A model generated the notes under the pieces. It did no database searches. It was not told where the DNA came from and saw only the letters and a list, made by a program, of their open reading frames with translations. Position numbers and translations under genes: made by a program. Shown in pieces: positions 36,208-45,375 of a stretch of DNA of 64,000 nucleotides. Source of the stretch: an uncultured Pelagibacteraceae bacterium (GTDB lineage Bacteria; Pseudomonadota; Alphaproteobacteria; Pelagibacterales; Pelagibacteraceae); contig CACHHD010000004.1 of assembly GCA_902579605.1 (NCBI GenBank), positions 1-64,000 on the forward strand, written 5' to 3'. The first letter of the stretch is position 1; every line of letters begins with the position of its first letter.

Positions 36208-38754
36208 ATGGGAAAGAAAATAGTAATTACTGGTGGCTTAGGATACATAGGTACCGAGTTATGTAAAATTTACTCTGGTTATAGCTGGAATGATAATATT
36301 ATAGTCATAGACAATAGATTTGTTTCTGAGAGAGTAAATCAATTAAGAAATTGGAATATAAATTTTATACAAGGTGATATTTTAGATAAAGATTTAATAA
36401 ATCATCACTGTAAAGATGCAGATATTATTCATCATCTTGCAGGTATTACAAAAGTACCTAGAGTCAAAAGTGAAATGGACGATCAATCTAGTAAAGAAAT
36501 TAAACTTATTGCAGAACAAGGAACACAAAATATTTTAGACGCTATGCCAAATAAGTGTAAAATAATTATGCCATCTACTCACGTAGTTTATGAGGGTATA
36601 AACCAAATTAAAAAAGATATCTCAGAGGAAGAAACTACTTGTCCTACTTTATCTTATGCAAAATCAAAAGATTACAATGAAAAACAACTAAAAAATTCAG
36701 GAAAAAATTATGTAATTTTAAGATTAGGATCAGTGTATGGATACTCTACTGATACTATGAGAATAGATATTATGCCCAATCTATTTTCTAAAATATCCTC
36801 CCAAAATGGAGTTTTAAAATTATTTTCAGGAGGAAAACAAGTTAAAAGCTTAGTTCCCTTAATTGATGTGGCTAGATGTTTTAAATTTATGGAGGAAAGA
36901 AATGATATAAATAAGGATTTGTTCAATTTGACTAAAGATACTGTCACAGTAAAAGAAGTAGCAGAAATATGTAAGAAATATAATCCTAAAATTGTTTTAA
37001 GGGAAACAAATGATGAAATTCCAAATTTAGGCTTTTCACTTTCTAATAAAAAAATAAAACAAAAAGGTTTTAAATTTCTATATAAACTTGATGAAAGTAT
37101 CAAGGAGATGATTTCTAAATGGTCAAGTCAAAATTTAAAAAAAGATTTAGAATATGTTAAAAGTGGCCAAAATGAATTTATTGATAAACGTGGAAAAATA
37201 AGTAATCACGAACTAACTGAACCAATTAATTTAATTGGATTAATTAGCTCTAAAAAAGGAACTATAAGAGCCAATCATTACCATCCTCAGCAAGAACAAA
37301 AGTGTCTTTTTACAAAAGGACAAATTATAGAAGTTTTCCAAGATATAATTAACCCAGGATCTCCAAAAATTACACAAGTTGTTAATGAGGGTGAACTGTC
37401 AATAATTAAACCAAATGTTGCACATACAATGGTTTTTACTAAAGACACAACTTTTTTAAATTTAGTAAGAGGGGAAAGAGAACATGATAATTATGGAATT
37501 ACTCACACAATTAAACATGTATTTGTTAATGAAAAAGAAAAAAAACTTTTAATGAGTTGTTATAAATTTGAGTGTAGATCGTGTGGAAATACAAACTTAA
37601 AGAGAGTTGTGTCACTAGGATATCAGCCTTTAGCTAATAATTTGATTAAAAATAAAAATGATAAGAGTGAACTTTATCCACTAGAGATGAATTATTGCAA
37701 AAAATGTCATAACTGCCAATTATCGGTTTCAGTGGACCCTAAAAAGATGTTCTCAAACTATTTGTATACATCGTCTACTTCAAAAATTTTTAGAGATCAT
37801 TTTGTAAAAGCGGCAAAAAGCTACATAAAAAATTTCAAATTAAATCCTAAAAAATCTTACATTATTGATATTGGTAGCAATGATGGTGTAGCACTTAAAC
37901 CTTTTAAAGATTTAAATTTTAAGAATATCTTGGGAGTAGAACCTGCTAAAAATTTAGCTAAAACTGCTAACAAAAACAAGATTAAAACATTTAATGGTTT
38001 TTTAAATAAAAAAAACATAAAAAAAATGAAAAAAGGTGCAGATTTAATTCTAGCTTCGAATGTATTCGCTCATTCAGACAACCTTCAAGAAATGGCAGAA
38101 TGTATGTTTAATTTGTTAGATAAAAAAGGGACCATAATTATTGAAGTGCAATATTTGCTTAATACATTAAAAGATCTTACCTTTGATAATATATACCATG
38201 AACACTACAATTATTGGTCTTTAACATCATTAAATAATTTTTTTAATAGATTAAACGCAAAGATATACCGCTCAGAAAGAATTGAAACTCATGGTGGATC
38301 TATAAGAGTATACATTTCAAAAGATAAAAATAAAAAAGTTGAAAAAAGTGTTTCAAAATTAATTGCAGATGAAAACAAATTTGGAATAAAAAAATTTGAA
38401 ACATATAAAAAATTTGGAGAAAAAGTTTACAAAATAAGAGAAAATATTCTTAAGAATTTCAACAAACTTAAGAAGGATCATAAAAAAATAATAGGATATG
38501 GTGCCCCAGCAAAAGCTACAACAGCACTTAATTTTTATGGTATTTCAGATCAAATTGATTTTATAGTAGAGGATAATTCTTTAAAACATAATAAATTCAT
38601 TCCTGGAGTAAAAATACCTATCAAGAGTAAAAAAATAGTAAAAAACAATAATAACACCATGGTTGTTTTAGCCTGGAATTTTTTTAAAGATATTAAGAAG
38701 AATAATTCAAATTTGTCTAAAAATTTTATTAATATTAAAGAATTAGAAAATTAA
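36208..38754 (+). CDS. three-domain sugar-modifying fusion: NAD-dependent epimerase/dehydratase + cupin + C-methyltransferase
   Basis: An 848-residue fusion. Residues 1-310 are an extended SDR with GGLGYIG at 9-15 and the YxxxK pair Tyr150/Lys154 (SYAKSK). Residues about 335-450 are a WxcM/FdtA-like sugar cupin (ANHYHPQQEQKCLFTKGQ, KPNVAHTMVF). From 456 a zinc-binding motif (CRSCGNTN, then CKKCHNC) opens a NovU/TylC3-type sugar C-methyltransferase, with the SAM motif IIDIGSNDGVA near 552, EVQYLL, YHEHYNYW, ETHGGSIRVY and the C-terminal GYGAPAKATTALNF near 763. Together they suggest stepwise making of a branched deoxysugar on an NDP-sugar. The frame is continuous with no break at the joints. 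No other NDP-sugar gene is adjacent. Substrate is unknown. Confidence 0.88.
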   Translation: MGKKIVITGGLGYIGTELCKIYSGYSWNDNIIVIDNRFVSERVNQLRNWNINFIQGDILDKDLINHHCKDADIIHHLAGITKVPRVKSEMDDQSSKEIKLIAEQGTQNILDAMPNKCKIIMPSTHVVYEGINQIKKDISEEETTCPTLSYAKSKDYNEKQLKNSGKNYVILRLGSVYGYSTDTMRIDIMPNLFSKISSQNGVLKLFSGGKQVKSLVPLIDVARCFKFMEERNDINKDLFNLTKDTVTVKEVAEICKKYNPKIVLRETNDEIPNLGFSLSNKKIKQKGFKFLYKLDESIKEMISKWSSQNLKKDLEYVKSGQNEFIDKRGKISNHELTEPINLIGLISSKKGTIRANHYHPQQEQKCLFTKGQIIEVFQDIINPGSPKITQVVNEGELSIIKPNVAHTMVFTKDTTFLNLVRGEREHDNYGITHTIKHVFVNEKEKKLLMSCYKFECRSCGNTNLKRVVSLGYQPLANNLIKNKNDKSELYPLEMNYCKKCHNCQLSVSVDPKKMFSNYLYTSSTSKIFRDHFVKAAKSYIKNFKLNPKKSYIIDIGSNDGVALKPFKDLNFKNILGVEPAKNLAKTANKNKIKTFNGFLNKKNIKKMKKGADLILASNVFAHSDNLQEMAECMFNLLDKKGTIIIEVQYLLNTLKDLTFDNIYHEHYNYWSLTSLNNFFNRLNAKIYRSERIETHGGSIRVYISKDKNKKVEKSVSKLIADENKFGIKKFETYKKFGEKVYKIRENILKNFNKLKKDHKKIIGYGAPAKATTALNFYGISDQIDFIVEDNSLKHNKFIPGVKIPIKSKKIVKNNNNTMVVLAWNFFKDIKKNNSNLSKNFINIKELEN

Positions 38755-39311
38755 TATAAATTAAAAGCATCTCTAAAAAGTATCCCAAAATTATTCAAAT
38801 TTTCAAACAAATACTCTATGTAGACCTGTGTAAAAGGAAAATTGAATATAATAATTTCTTTCGTAAGATTTAAAATCCCAATTATCGACGTAACTGTAAA
38901 TAAGAATACAATTAAATAGCTGTAAAAACCAAAATAGGATTGGGGTACTTTTTTATTTGATTTATTTATTGATGTATTCTTTTTGCTTTCGTCAATACTA
39001 ATGCCATGTTTTTTTTCTAGGTACTCTTTTGAATATATTGAAGGCCCAGATCTTTTTTTGACTATTTTCTTTTTTTTTATTGGCGTGCTAAAATTTCTTT
39101 CTTTTTGTATTATAGGTAAAACTTTTGCAGGTTTTTTTATTACCTCTTTTTTAGCCGAGAAATTCATTGGCTCTTTCGTTACTTTTTTTGTAATTGGAAA
39201 TTGTGTCCATTTATTTCCACAAAAGCTACACTGAACTAATCGACCAGCTGCTGGTATAGCATTATCAGGAACTACAAATTTTTTTTCACCACATTGACAA
39301 TCAAGAATCAT
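38751..39311 (-). CDS. zinc-ribbon membrane protein (MJ0042-type)
   Basis: A 186-residue protein. The N-terminus MILDCQCGEKKFVVPDNAI with Cys5/Cys7 and LVQCSFCGNKWTQFP with Cys28/Cys31 forms a zinc ribbon of the kind annotated as MJ0042/zinc_ribbon_5. A basic, Lys-rich linker (about 42-120) is followed by one membrane helix near YLIVFLFTVTSIIGIL and a short C-terminal tail. Function is unknown; homologues are common in alphaproteobacteria. It is convergent with the sugar fusion gene, overlapping by 4 bases, and reads away from the tRNA genes. Confidence 0.75.
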   Translation of the reverse strand: MILDCQCGEKKFVVPDNAIPAAGRLVQCSFCGNKWTQFPITKKVTKEPMNFSAKKEVIKKPAKVLPIIQKERNFSTPIKKKKIVKKRSGPSIYSKEYLEKKHGISIDESKKNTSINKSNKKVPQSYFGFYSYLIVFLFTVTSIIGILNLTKEIIIFNFPFTQVYIEYLFENLNNFGILFRDAFNLY

Positions 39312-39353
39312 AACATTAATAATACAGCTTATTTATAGCTCTATAAATACATT

Positions 39354-39382
39354 TTTACTTTACGGGAATTATATTGTATATG
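39354..39382 (+). promoter_or_regulatory. candidate sigma-70 promoter of the tRNA-Val/tRNA-Asp pair
   Basis: TTTACT (39354-39359) and TATATG (39377-39382) are separated by 17 bases. The predicted start is about 7 bases further on, just before tRNA-Val at 39397. It is the only good promoter-like pair in the 85 bases upstream. Confidence 0.4.
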
Positions 39383-39396
39383 TCGAACAAATTTAA

Positions 39397-39472
39397 GGGT
39401 GGTTAGCTCAGTTGGTAGAGCATCTCGTTTACACCGAGAGGGTCATAGGTTCGAGTCCTTTACCACCCACCA
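39397..39472 (+). tRNA. tRNA-Val (anticodon UAC)
   Basis: A 76-base cloverleaf: acceptor GGGTGGT pairs with ACCACCC, the D-arm reads AGCTCAGTTGGTAGAGC, the anticodon stem TCTCG/CGAGA closes the loop TTTACAC with anticodon UAC, the T-arm contains GGTTCGAGTCC, and CCA is encoded at 39470-39472. tRNA-Asp starts 3 bases later. Confidence 0.97.
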
Positions 39473-39475
39473 TTT

Positions 39476-39553
39476 GGGGGTGTAGCTCAGTTTGGTTAGA
39501 GCGCCTGCCTGTCACGCAGGAGGCCGCGGGTTCGAGTCCCGTCACTCCCGCCA
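39476..39553 (+). tRNA. tRNA-Asp (anticodon GUC)
   Basis: A 78-base cloverleaf: acceptor GGGGGTG pairs with CACTCCC (one G-T pair), the D-arm reads AGCTCAGTTTGGTTAGAGC, the anticodon stem CCTGC/GCAGG closes loop CTGTCAC with anticodon GUC, and the T-arm reads GGGTTCGAGTCCC. Discriminator G and CCA end at 39553. It is the substrate of the AspRS encoded at 1080-2867. Confidence 0.97.
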
Positions 39554-39559
39554 TGTTTT

Positions 39560-41113
39560 TTAACAATTTTTGAGAATTAGTTTATAAAAAGTTTCTGAAA
39601 ATTTTTCTTTTTTAAAACAACCTTTTAAAACATTTTCCAAGGGTTTTGTTTCACCATGTAAAGGCATTAAAACATAAATTTTGTTAATGTTATTTTTATC
39701 AATTTTTTTTAAAACGAAGTCATTCCAATAATCAAAAAGCTCATTTTCTTCATTTGGATAACCGTGATAATCGTACCAAAACCTTGTAGGGGAATAGTCG
39801 TATTCATTTAGGAAAACTGAAATAAATTGATAATCAGTTATGAGCATTTTCTTTTCTTTGTCTTCTCTCAAGATTTTTAATGCCAATTTAATGCTAGTTA
39901 CTTCTTCTTGTGGATTCTCTGGGTAAAACATAGTTATCCATTTTATCTTTGACAATTTAGGATGTATCAACCCACCATCTATCGAATTTTCTAAATTTAC
40001 ACCTCTAAGATCCATAAAAGTTCTATTTTTTATGTAGGTAAAGTAATAATAGACGGTAGAACAAAGTGTAAGTGAAATTAAAAAAATACTTATTAGTCTT
40101 TGTTTTTCTAAATATTTTTTTGCATACACATTTGAGAAACCTGCAAATACTGGAATTAAGCAATAAATAAAAATTGCGTTAATAGTCATTAATTGATGCA
40201 CTATTGATACAAAACAAAATAAAATTAATCCTAAAATTATAAGATTATCTAAAAAAAAATTGTTTTTTTTTAATAAATTATATTTGATTGATAAATAAAC
40301 TAATACTACAATAGATAAATACTGTAGTTTAAAACGCCAAATTACTCTTTTAAACTCTAATGGAAATAGCCAATCTAATCTACCACTACCTAATGTTTTT
40401 GGATATAAGAAGTATTGAGTAAAAAAATCATCAAAATTAATACCAGCCATAAAAAGTAAAGTAAAAAATATAATCAGAGTAACTAAAATCCCAGATAAAG
40501 CAGAAAAAAAATTAGATATACTTTTAATCTTAAAAAAATACGCAAGAGATATAAATGATATTATTAAAATAACATAAGCAGTCGGAGCCTGCTTAGACAT
40601 AAAAGAAAATCCCAACAAAATAGGAATTGAAAACCAATAAATATTTTTTTTTTCTTTTATAGCCAAAACAAAAAAATAAAAAGATATTACGCATAATATT
40701 AAAGTGTGGTGATCACTAAAAGGAGTGCCAACAGTGGGGTAAGTCAAAATTGCTACGCATAAAGAATAAAAAAAACTTAGGTTATTATTTAGTTCAAATT
40801 TTTTTAAAATAAAAAAAGTAAAAATAGTAATAAGACAATTAAAAACTGATGCGTGGAAAACATACGAGAACCAAGAAACACCAAATAATTTGAAAAAGAT
40901 TGCTTGTATTAGGTCGATAAAAGGTTCTTTTATCGTCCAATAATCTTTGAATGGATAATTTCCATTCATAAGATCATAACCAGAGTTAAATATTAAGAAA
41001 CTGTCTATCGGTAATATACCTATGTATCCATAGTATTGATTAAATAACACAGAAAATAATACTAAGGAAATTATTAAATATAGATTTTTAAAATTATTAC
41101 TTTTTAATTTCAT
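39560..41113 (-). CDS. polytopic membrane protein, probable GT-C/ArnT-like glycosyltransferase
   Basis: A 517-residue protein with about ten or more hydrophobic helices in the first 370 residues and a soluble C-terminal tail. An early loop carries PIDSFLIFNSGYDLMNGNYP followed by KDYWTIKEPF, with acidic residues where GT-C enzymes of the PMT/ArnT type have their catalytic Asp. A second loop has TVGTPFSDHHTLI. Such enzymes move sugars from polyprenyl phosphates on the periplasmic face. I cannot name donor or acceptor. It overlaps the upstream methyltransferase gene by 17 bases and ends 6 bases from tRNA-Asp on the other strand. Confidence 0.65.
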   Translation of the reverse strand: MKLKSNNFKNLYLIISLVLFSVLFNQYYGYIGILPIDSFLIFNSGYDLMNGNYPFKDYWTIKEPFIDLIQAIFFKLFGVSWFSYVFHASVFNCLITIFTFFILKKFELNNNLSFFYSLCVAILTYPTVGTPFSDHHTLILCVISFYFFVLAIKEKKNIYWFSIPILLGFSFMSKQAPTAYVILIISFISLAYFFKIKSISNFFSALSGILVTLIIFFTLLFMAGINFDDFFTQYFLYPKTLGSGRLDWLFPLEFKRVIWRFKLQYLSIVVLVYLSIKYNLLKKNNFFLDNLIILGLILFCFVSIVHQLMTINAIFIYCLIPVFAGFSNVYAKKYLEKQRLISIFLISLTLCSTVYYYFTYIKNRTFMDLRGVNLENSIDGGLIHPKLSKIKWITMFYPENPQEEVTSIKLALKILREDKEKKMLITDYQFISVFLNEYDYSPTRFWYDYHGYPNEENELFDYWNDFVLKKIDKNNINKIYVLMPLHGETKPLENVLKGCFKKEKFSETFYKLILKNC

Positions 41114-41900
41114 TTATTTTTTTTAGTACAACTGTTCTATTTAAAGCAAAAATACTTGGCAGAAAAAAGATCAAAATTTTATCAACCATATTTATTATTT
41201 TGAGGAAAAACGGACTACATTTTACATGAAAAAAACTGGAATTTACTCCTCCTGAATTTAAAAAAATTAAAAATTCCGATAATCTGTTTTCCACTATTTT
41301 ATACTGGGGAAAATATTTTTGAAATTTACCTTTATTTTTAAATAGCAGTTGTGCGACGGCAGTATTTGAAATCCAAGGACTTTTAGGATTAAAAATACTC
41401 TTTTTATTAAATACTTTAGCCTTTAAAGACCAACTTTCATCATCTAATAATATTTGTATTAGCTTTAAAAAAAAAGACGTTTCAGGTTCATTAATTAATA
41501 TATATCCATTTTTTTTTAAATAAATAGACATTTTTTTTAGAGTTAATCCAGGGTTTGAGCAGTGATGAAGTGAATGATTAATAATAAATATATCAATTTT
41601 TTTTTGATATTTTTTTCCTAAGTTCACTTTTAACATATCTACTTTCTTATCAATCCATGGATATTTTATAATATCAGTTAAGATTATTTTCTTATCATTT
41701 ATTATTTTTTTTATGCATCCATTTCCAGAACCTAATTCAATGATAAGTTTTTTTCCTTTCATGTATTTTTTCATCCATGAAAATCTCTTGTTCAGAAGAT
41801 AAATTAAATTTTTATTTTCACTCGATAAGATTCTATCTCTATTTACGAAATTATCAGGAGCTTTAATTTTCTTTGCTTTATATTCCTTTAAAAAAAACAT
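41097..41900 (-). CDS. class I SAM-dependent methyltransferase
   Basis: A 267-residue protein with the Rossmann SAM fold: motif I as LIIELGSGNGCIKKII, then ILTDIIKYPWID, FIINHSLHHCSNPGLTL as the post-II region and LKKNGYILINEPE. The C-terminal third is less conserved and has a hydrophobic stretch (ILIFFLPSIFALNRTVVL) that may rest on the membrane. The substrate is unknown. Overlap with the GT-C-like gene suggests a joint role in surface glycan or lipid modification. Its start lies 200 bases from nuoA, with a Fur-like box between. Confidence 0.8.
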   Translation of the reverse strand: MFFLKEYKAKKIKAPDNFVNRDRILSSENKNLIYLLNKRFSWMKKYMKGKKLIIELGSGNGCIKKIINDKKIILTDIIKYPWIDKKVDMLKVNLGKKYQKKIDIFIINHSLHHCSNPGLTLKKMSIYLKKNGYILINEPETSFFLKLIQILLDDESWSLKAKVFNKKSIFNPKSPWISNTAVAQLLFKNKGKFQKYFPQYKIVENRLSEFLIFLNSGGVNSSFFHVKCSPFFLKIINMVDKILIFFLPSIFALNRTVVLKKINEIKK

Positions 41901-41975
41901 ACCTATTTTTAAGTTAGAAATTGATCAAGAAAAACTGTAATTTTTATAGTTTTTATAAAGACTTAATAAGTGATT

Positions 41976-41990
41976 TGAGAATCATTATCA
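41976..41990. promoter_or_regulatory. Fur/RirA-box-like inverted repeat between methyltransferase and nuoA
   Basis: TGAGAAT-C-ATTATCA matches the 7-1-7 Fur consensus TGATAATnATTATCA at all but one position. It also fits the rhizobial RirA spacing TGA-N9-TCA. It lies 110 bases before nuoA and 75 bases before the divergent methyltransferase. Iron control of complex I would make sense, since it is rich in Fe-S clusters, but the regulator is inferred. Confidence 0.45.
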
Positions 41991-42064
41991 ACAAATTGCT
42001 ACATTACAGTCCTAGACTCACTAAGAGATATAATATAAATCAAGACTAAGATTAATATAATAAT

Positions 42065-42086
42065 CCTCAAGCTATGTGTATTGAGG
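42065..42086 (+). promoter_or_regulatory. small hairpin in the nuoA leader
   Basis: CCTCAA (42065-42070) and TTGAGG (42081-42086) form a perfect 6-bp stem with a 10-base loop, ending 14 bases before the nuoA ATG. It may be an operator half-site pair or a leader hairpin. There is no T-run after it, so it is not a terminator. Confidence 0.3.
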
Positions 42087-42100
42087 CAAATATTGATTAA

Positions 42101-42469
42101 ATGATATATAACTTTTTAACAGATTACTTATCAATAATAATTTTCTTATTTATAGCTCTTATAGTAAGTTCAGGGTTTATATTAATTAATTTTATATCTT
42201 CTCCCAACAATCCTGATCCAGAAAAACTTTCAGCTTATGAATGTGGATTTGATGCATTCGATGACTCCAGGATGGAGTTTGATGTTCGTTTTTATTTGGT
42301 AGCAATCTTATTTATTATATTTGATTTAGAAATAGCCTTTCTATTTCCTTGGGCAATTACTTTAGGAAAAATTGGAATATTTGGTTTTTGGTCGATGATG
42401 ATTTTTTTAGCAGTTTTAACAATTGGTTTTATTTATGAATGGAAAAAAGGAGCATTAGAATGGGAATGA
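42101..42469 (+). CDS. nuoA: NADH-quinone oxidoreductase subunit A
   Basis: A 122-residue membrane subunit of respiratory complex I with three hydrophobic helices. The diagnostic loop [21 protein letters not shown] in part (Cys in YECGF) and [20 protein letters not shown]-type sequence identify it (here [20 protein letters not shown]). It helps form the quinone channel at the junction of the arms. It is the first gene of a nuoA-N set in the canonical order, after a 200-base leader region with a Fur-like box. Confidence 0.96.
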   Translation: MIYNFLTDYLSIIIFLFIALIVSSGFILINFISSPNNPDPEKLSAYECGFDAFDDSRMEFDVRFYLVAILFIIFDLEIAFLFPWAITLGKIGIFGFWSMMIFLAVLTIGFIYEWKKGALEWE

Positions 42470-42996
42470 AAATATTAAATTCCGATGAAAGATTGAAAAA
42501 AGTACCTGATGAATTTAAGCAAATAGCTAAAGATTTTGCCGAGAAGGGATTTATAACTACATCTACAAATAATTTAATAAACTGGGCTAGAACAGGATCT
42601 TTACACTGGATGACTTTTGGTCTTGCTTGTTGTGCAGTTGAAATGATGCATACGTCAATGCCTAGATATGATCTAGAAAGATTTGGTGCAGCACCTCGAG
42701 CATCACCTAGACAGTCAGACGTAATGATAGTAGCTGGTACACTTACTAATAAAATGGCACCAGCCTTAAGAAAAGTTTATGATCAAATGCCAGAACCCAG
42801 ATATGTTATATCAATGGGAAGCTGTGCTAATGGAGGTGGTTATTATCACTATTCATATTCTGTCGTAAGAGGATGTGATAAAATTGTTCCTGTTGATATT
42901 TATGTTCCAGGATGCCCTCCATCAGCGGAGGCACTATTATATGGAATTCTTCAACTTCAAAAAAAGATAAGAAGAGAGGGTGACCTTCAGAGATAA
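42460..42996 (+). CDS. nuoB: NADH-quinone oxidoreductase subunit B
   Basis: A 178-residue peripheral subunit carrying cluster N2, the last Fe-S cluster before quinone. Cysteines lie in [24 protein letters not shown] and [14 protein letters not shown]. Start choice: ATG at 42460 is 7 bases after AGGAG (42448-42452); ATG at 42466 would overlap the nuoA TGA. A longer reading from 42439 lies within nuoA. I prefer 42460. Confidence 0.96.
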   Translation: MGMKILNSDERLKKVPDEFKQIAKDFAEKGFITTSTNNLINWARTGSLHWMTFGLACCAVEMMHTSMPRYDLERFGAAPRASPRQSDVMIVAGTLTNKMAPALRKVYDQMPEPRYVISMGSCANGGGYYHYSYSVVRGCDKIVPVDIYVPGCPPSAEALLYGILQLQKKIRREGDLQR

Positions 42997-42999
42997 TTT

Positions 43000-43614
43000 A
43001 TGATTGAAAAAAAACTAAATAAATTGGAAAAATTAATTAATGCTGAGCTCTCTAGCAAAATATCTAACTCAATAATAAGTTTCGAAGAATTATTATTACA
43101 AACATCTGTAAATAATATAATTGACGTTATAAAATTTTTAAAATTAGATGATAAATTTAAATTCAAACAATTAATTGATATTGCTGCAATTGATTATCCA
43201 AATGAAGAAAAAAGATTTGAATTGGTATATTTACTGCTTTCAATAGAGAATAATCTTAGAGTAAAAATATCTATAAAATTTGAAACTAATGAAAAAATAC
43301 CATCAATTGTAAAAATATTTCCATCAGCAAATTGGATGGAAAGAGAAATATTCGATATGTATGGTATCAAATTTATTAATCACCCTGATCTAAGAAGAAT
43401 ACTTACTGATTATAATTTTAAAGGTCATCCTCTTAGAAAAGATTTCCCACTGACTGGATTTAATGAAGTTCGATACAGTGAAAAAGAAAAAAAAGTAATT
43501 TATGAGCCTGTTAAATTAGAGCAAAATTACAGGAATTTTGATTTTAGCAGTCCTTGGGAGGGAACAAATTATTTAAAAGAAGTTAAGGAAAGTGAAAAAA
43601 ATGAAAAAAACTAA
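43000..43614 (+). CDS. nuoC: NADH-quinone oxidoreductase subunit C
   Basis: A 204-residue subunit (30 kDa family) of the connecting module. Its signature is in [25 protein letters not shown] (key part EREIFDMYG) and [20 protein letters not shown]. The N-terminal half is poorly conserved, as usual. It is separate from nuoD, unlike the fused nuoCD of enterobacteria. The 3' end overlaps nuoD by 14 bases. Confidence 0.95.
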   Translation: MIEKKLNKLEKLINAELSSKISNSIISFEELLLQTSVNNIIDVIKFLKLDDKFKFKQLIDIAAIDYPNEEKRFELVYLLLSIENNLRVKISIKFETNEKIPSIVKIFPSANWMEREIFDMYGIKFINHPDLRRILTDYNFKGHPLRKDFPLTGFNEVRYSEKEKKVIYEPVKLEQNYRNFDFSSPWEGTNYLKEVKESEKNEKN

Positions 43615-44773
43615 ATCAATGACCTTAAATTTTGGTCCTCAACATCCAGCTGCCCACGGAGTTTTAAGACTTATATTGGAATTAGAAGGCGAAATTGTTG
43701 AAAAAGCTGATCCACATATAGGGTTACTCCATCGAGGGACTGAAAAACTAATAGAGAATAAAACTTACACTCAAGCATTGCCGTACTTTGACCGATTAGA
43801 TTATGTTGCTCCTATGAACCAGGAGCATGCATTTGCACTAGCAACAGAAAAATTATTAAAAATAGAAGTTCCAGTCAGGGCTAAGTATATAAGAGTTATT
43901 TTTTGTGAAATTGGGAGAATACTAAGTCACATTTTAAACGTTACCACTCAAGCATTGGATGTGGGGGCTTTAACACCCTCTTTGTGGGGTTTTGAGGAAA
44001 GAGAAACGCTAATGACTTTTTACGAAAGAGCTTCAGGTTCTAGACTCCATGCAAATTACTTTAGAACTGGAGGGGTTCATAAAGACTTACCGACTAAACT
44101 TATAGAAGATGTAGGGAAATTCTGTGAAACATTCCCAAAAATTATAGATGACTTAGAAGATTTATTAACTGAAAATAGAATATTTAAACAGAGGAACGTA
44201 GATATCGGTTTAGTATCAAAAAAAGATGCACTAGATCATAGCTTCACTGGGGTAATGCTTAGAGGTTCTGGCATTCCGTGGGATTTAAGAAAATCTCAAC
44301 CATATGAATGTTACCAAGATTTAAGCTTTAAAATTCCCGTTGGAAAGAATGGAGATTGTTACGATAGATATCTTTGCAGAATTGAGGAAATGAGAGAAAG
44401 TATAAAAATAATTAAACAATGTATTAAAAATTTACCAAAAGGCCCTGTAAAAACTGTTGATGGAAAAATATCACCTCCAAATAGAGACGACTTAAAACAA
44501 TCTATGGAGGCATTGATACATCATTTTAAATTATTTACTGAAGGCTTTAGAGTGCCGGCGGGTAATGTTTATTCTGCTGTCGAAGCTCCTAAAGGAGAAT
44601 TTGGAGTGTACTTAATATCTGATGGAAGTAATAGGCCTTACAGATGTAAAATAAGAGCCCCAGGTTTTTCACATCTTCAGGCAATGGACTTCTTAATTAA
44701 AGGGCATATGTTAGCAGACGTCCCGGCTGTTCTAGGTTCCTTAGATATTGTATTTGGGGAGGTAGATAGATGA
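43601..44773 (+). CDS. nuoD: NADH-quinone oxidoreductase subunit D
   Basis: A 390-residue 49-kDa-type subunit that lines the quinone site with NuoB. It begins near [18 protein letters not shown] and includes [43 protein letters not shown] and the C-terminal FGEVDR. An in-frame GTG at 43592 would add three residues; ATG 43601 is preferred. It ends 4 bases into nuoE. Confidence 0.96.
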   Translation: MKKTKSMTLNFGPQHPAAHGVLRLILELEGEIVEKADPHIGLLHRGTEKLIENKTYTQALPYFDRLDYVAPMNQEHAFALATEKLLKIEVPVRAKYIRVIFCEIGRILSHILNVTTQALDVGALTPSLWGFEERETLMTFYERASGSRLHANYFRTGGVHKDLPTKLIEDVGKFCETFPKIIDDLEDLLTENRIFKQRNVDIGLVSKKDALDHSFTGVMLRGSGIPWDLRKSQPYECYQDLSFKIPVGKNGDCYDRYLCRIEEMRESIKIIKQCIKNLPKGPVKTVDGKISPPNRDDLKQSMEALIHHFKLFTEGFRVPAGNVYSAVEAPKGEFGVYLISDGSNRPYRCKIRAPGFSHLQAMDFLIKGHMLADVPAVLGSLDIVFGEVDR

Positions 44774-45375
44774 GTTTAAAAAGAGTAAATCCAGAGCAAC
44801 CCAAAACGTTTGAATTTTCTGAAAAGTTTAAGAATATTGCTGAAGAAATATTAAAGAAATATCCAAAAAAAAATAAAAAAAGCGCTGTAATGCCTTTTTT
44901 ATATTTAGCTCAAAAACAAAATAATAATTGGATACCTTTAGCAGCTATAAAGTATATTTCAAAATATTTAACAATGCCATATATAAGCGTATACGAAATT
45001 GCAACTTTTTATAGTATGTTTAATTTATCTCCCGTAGGAAAGTATTTCGTTCAAGTTTGTACAACTACTCCATGCCTGATAAGAGGCGCTGATAAGATTA
45101 TAAAAGTATGTAAACAAAAAATTTCTGAAAAAGAAAATCAAGTTTCTAAAAAAGGGGAGTGTTCTTGGACTGAGGTAGAGTGTTTAGGAGCTTGTGTTAA
45201 CGCCCCTATGATGCAAATTAATAATGATTATTACGAAGATTTAGATGAGAAAAGCACCGCTAAGATAATAGATTCCATTTTTAAAAATAAAATACTGGAA
45301 CCAGGTTCATATAGGGGTAGAAAAAATACCTCTCCCGAAAATATAAAAACAATCAATGGAACAGATCATGCTTAA
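44770..45375 (+). CDS. nuoE: NADH-quinone oxidoreductase subunit E
   Basis: A 201-residue thioredoxin-fold subunit with the [2Fe-2S] cluster N1a. Cluster cysteines lie in [15 protein letters not shown] and [15 protein letters not shown]. The helical N-terminal domain has [19 protein letters not shown] and [16 protein letters not shown]. It partners NuoF and NuoG in the NADH-dehydrogenase module. It overlaps nuoF by about 8 bases. Confidence 0.95.
   Translation: MSLKRVNPEQPKTFEFSEKFKNIAEEILKKYPKKNKKSAVMPFLYLAQKQNNNWIPLAAIKYISKYLTMPYISVYEIATFYSMFNLSPVGKYFVQVCTTTPCLIRGADKIIKVCKQKISEKENQVSKKGECSWTEVECLGACVNAPMMQINNDYYEDLDEKSTAKIIDSIFKNKILEPGSYRGRKNTSPENIKTINGTDHA

Noticed and set aside
36708-37103. 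131-codon open frame on the minus strand
   Set aside because: Antisense to the SDR-cupin joint of the fusion gene. I considered whether it meant two separate genes; the sense frame is uninterrupted, so no.
39554-42100. Integrative element at tRNA-Asp
   Set aside because: No second copy of the tRNA 3' end was found up to nuoA and no integrase or mobility gene is present.
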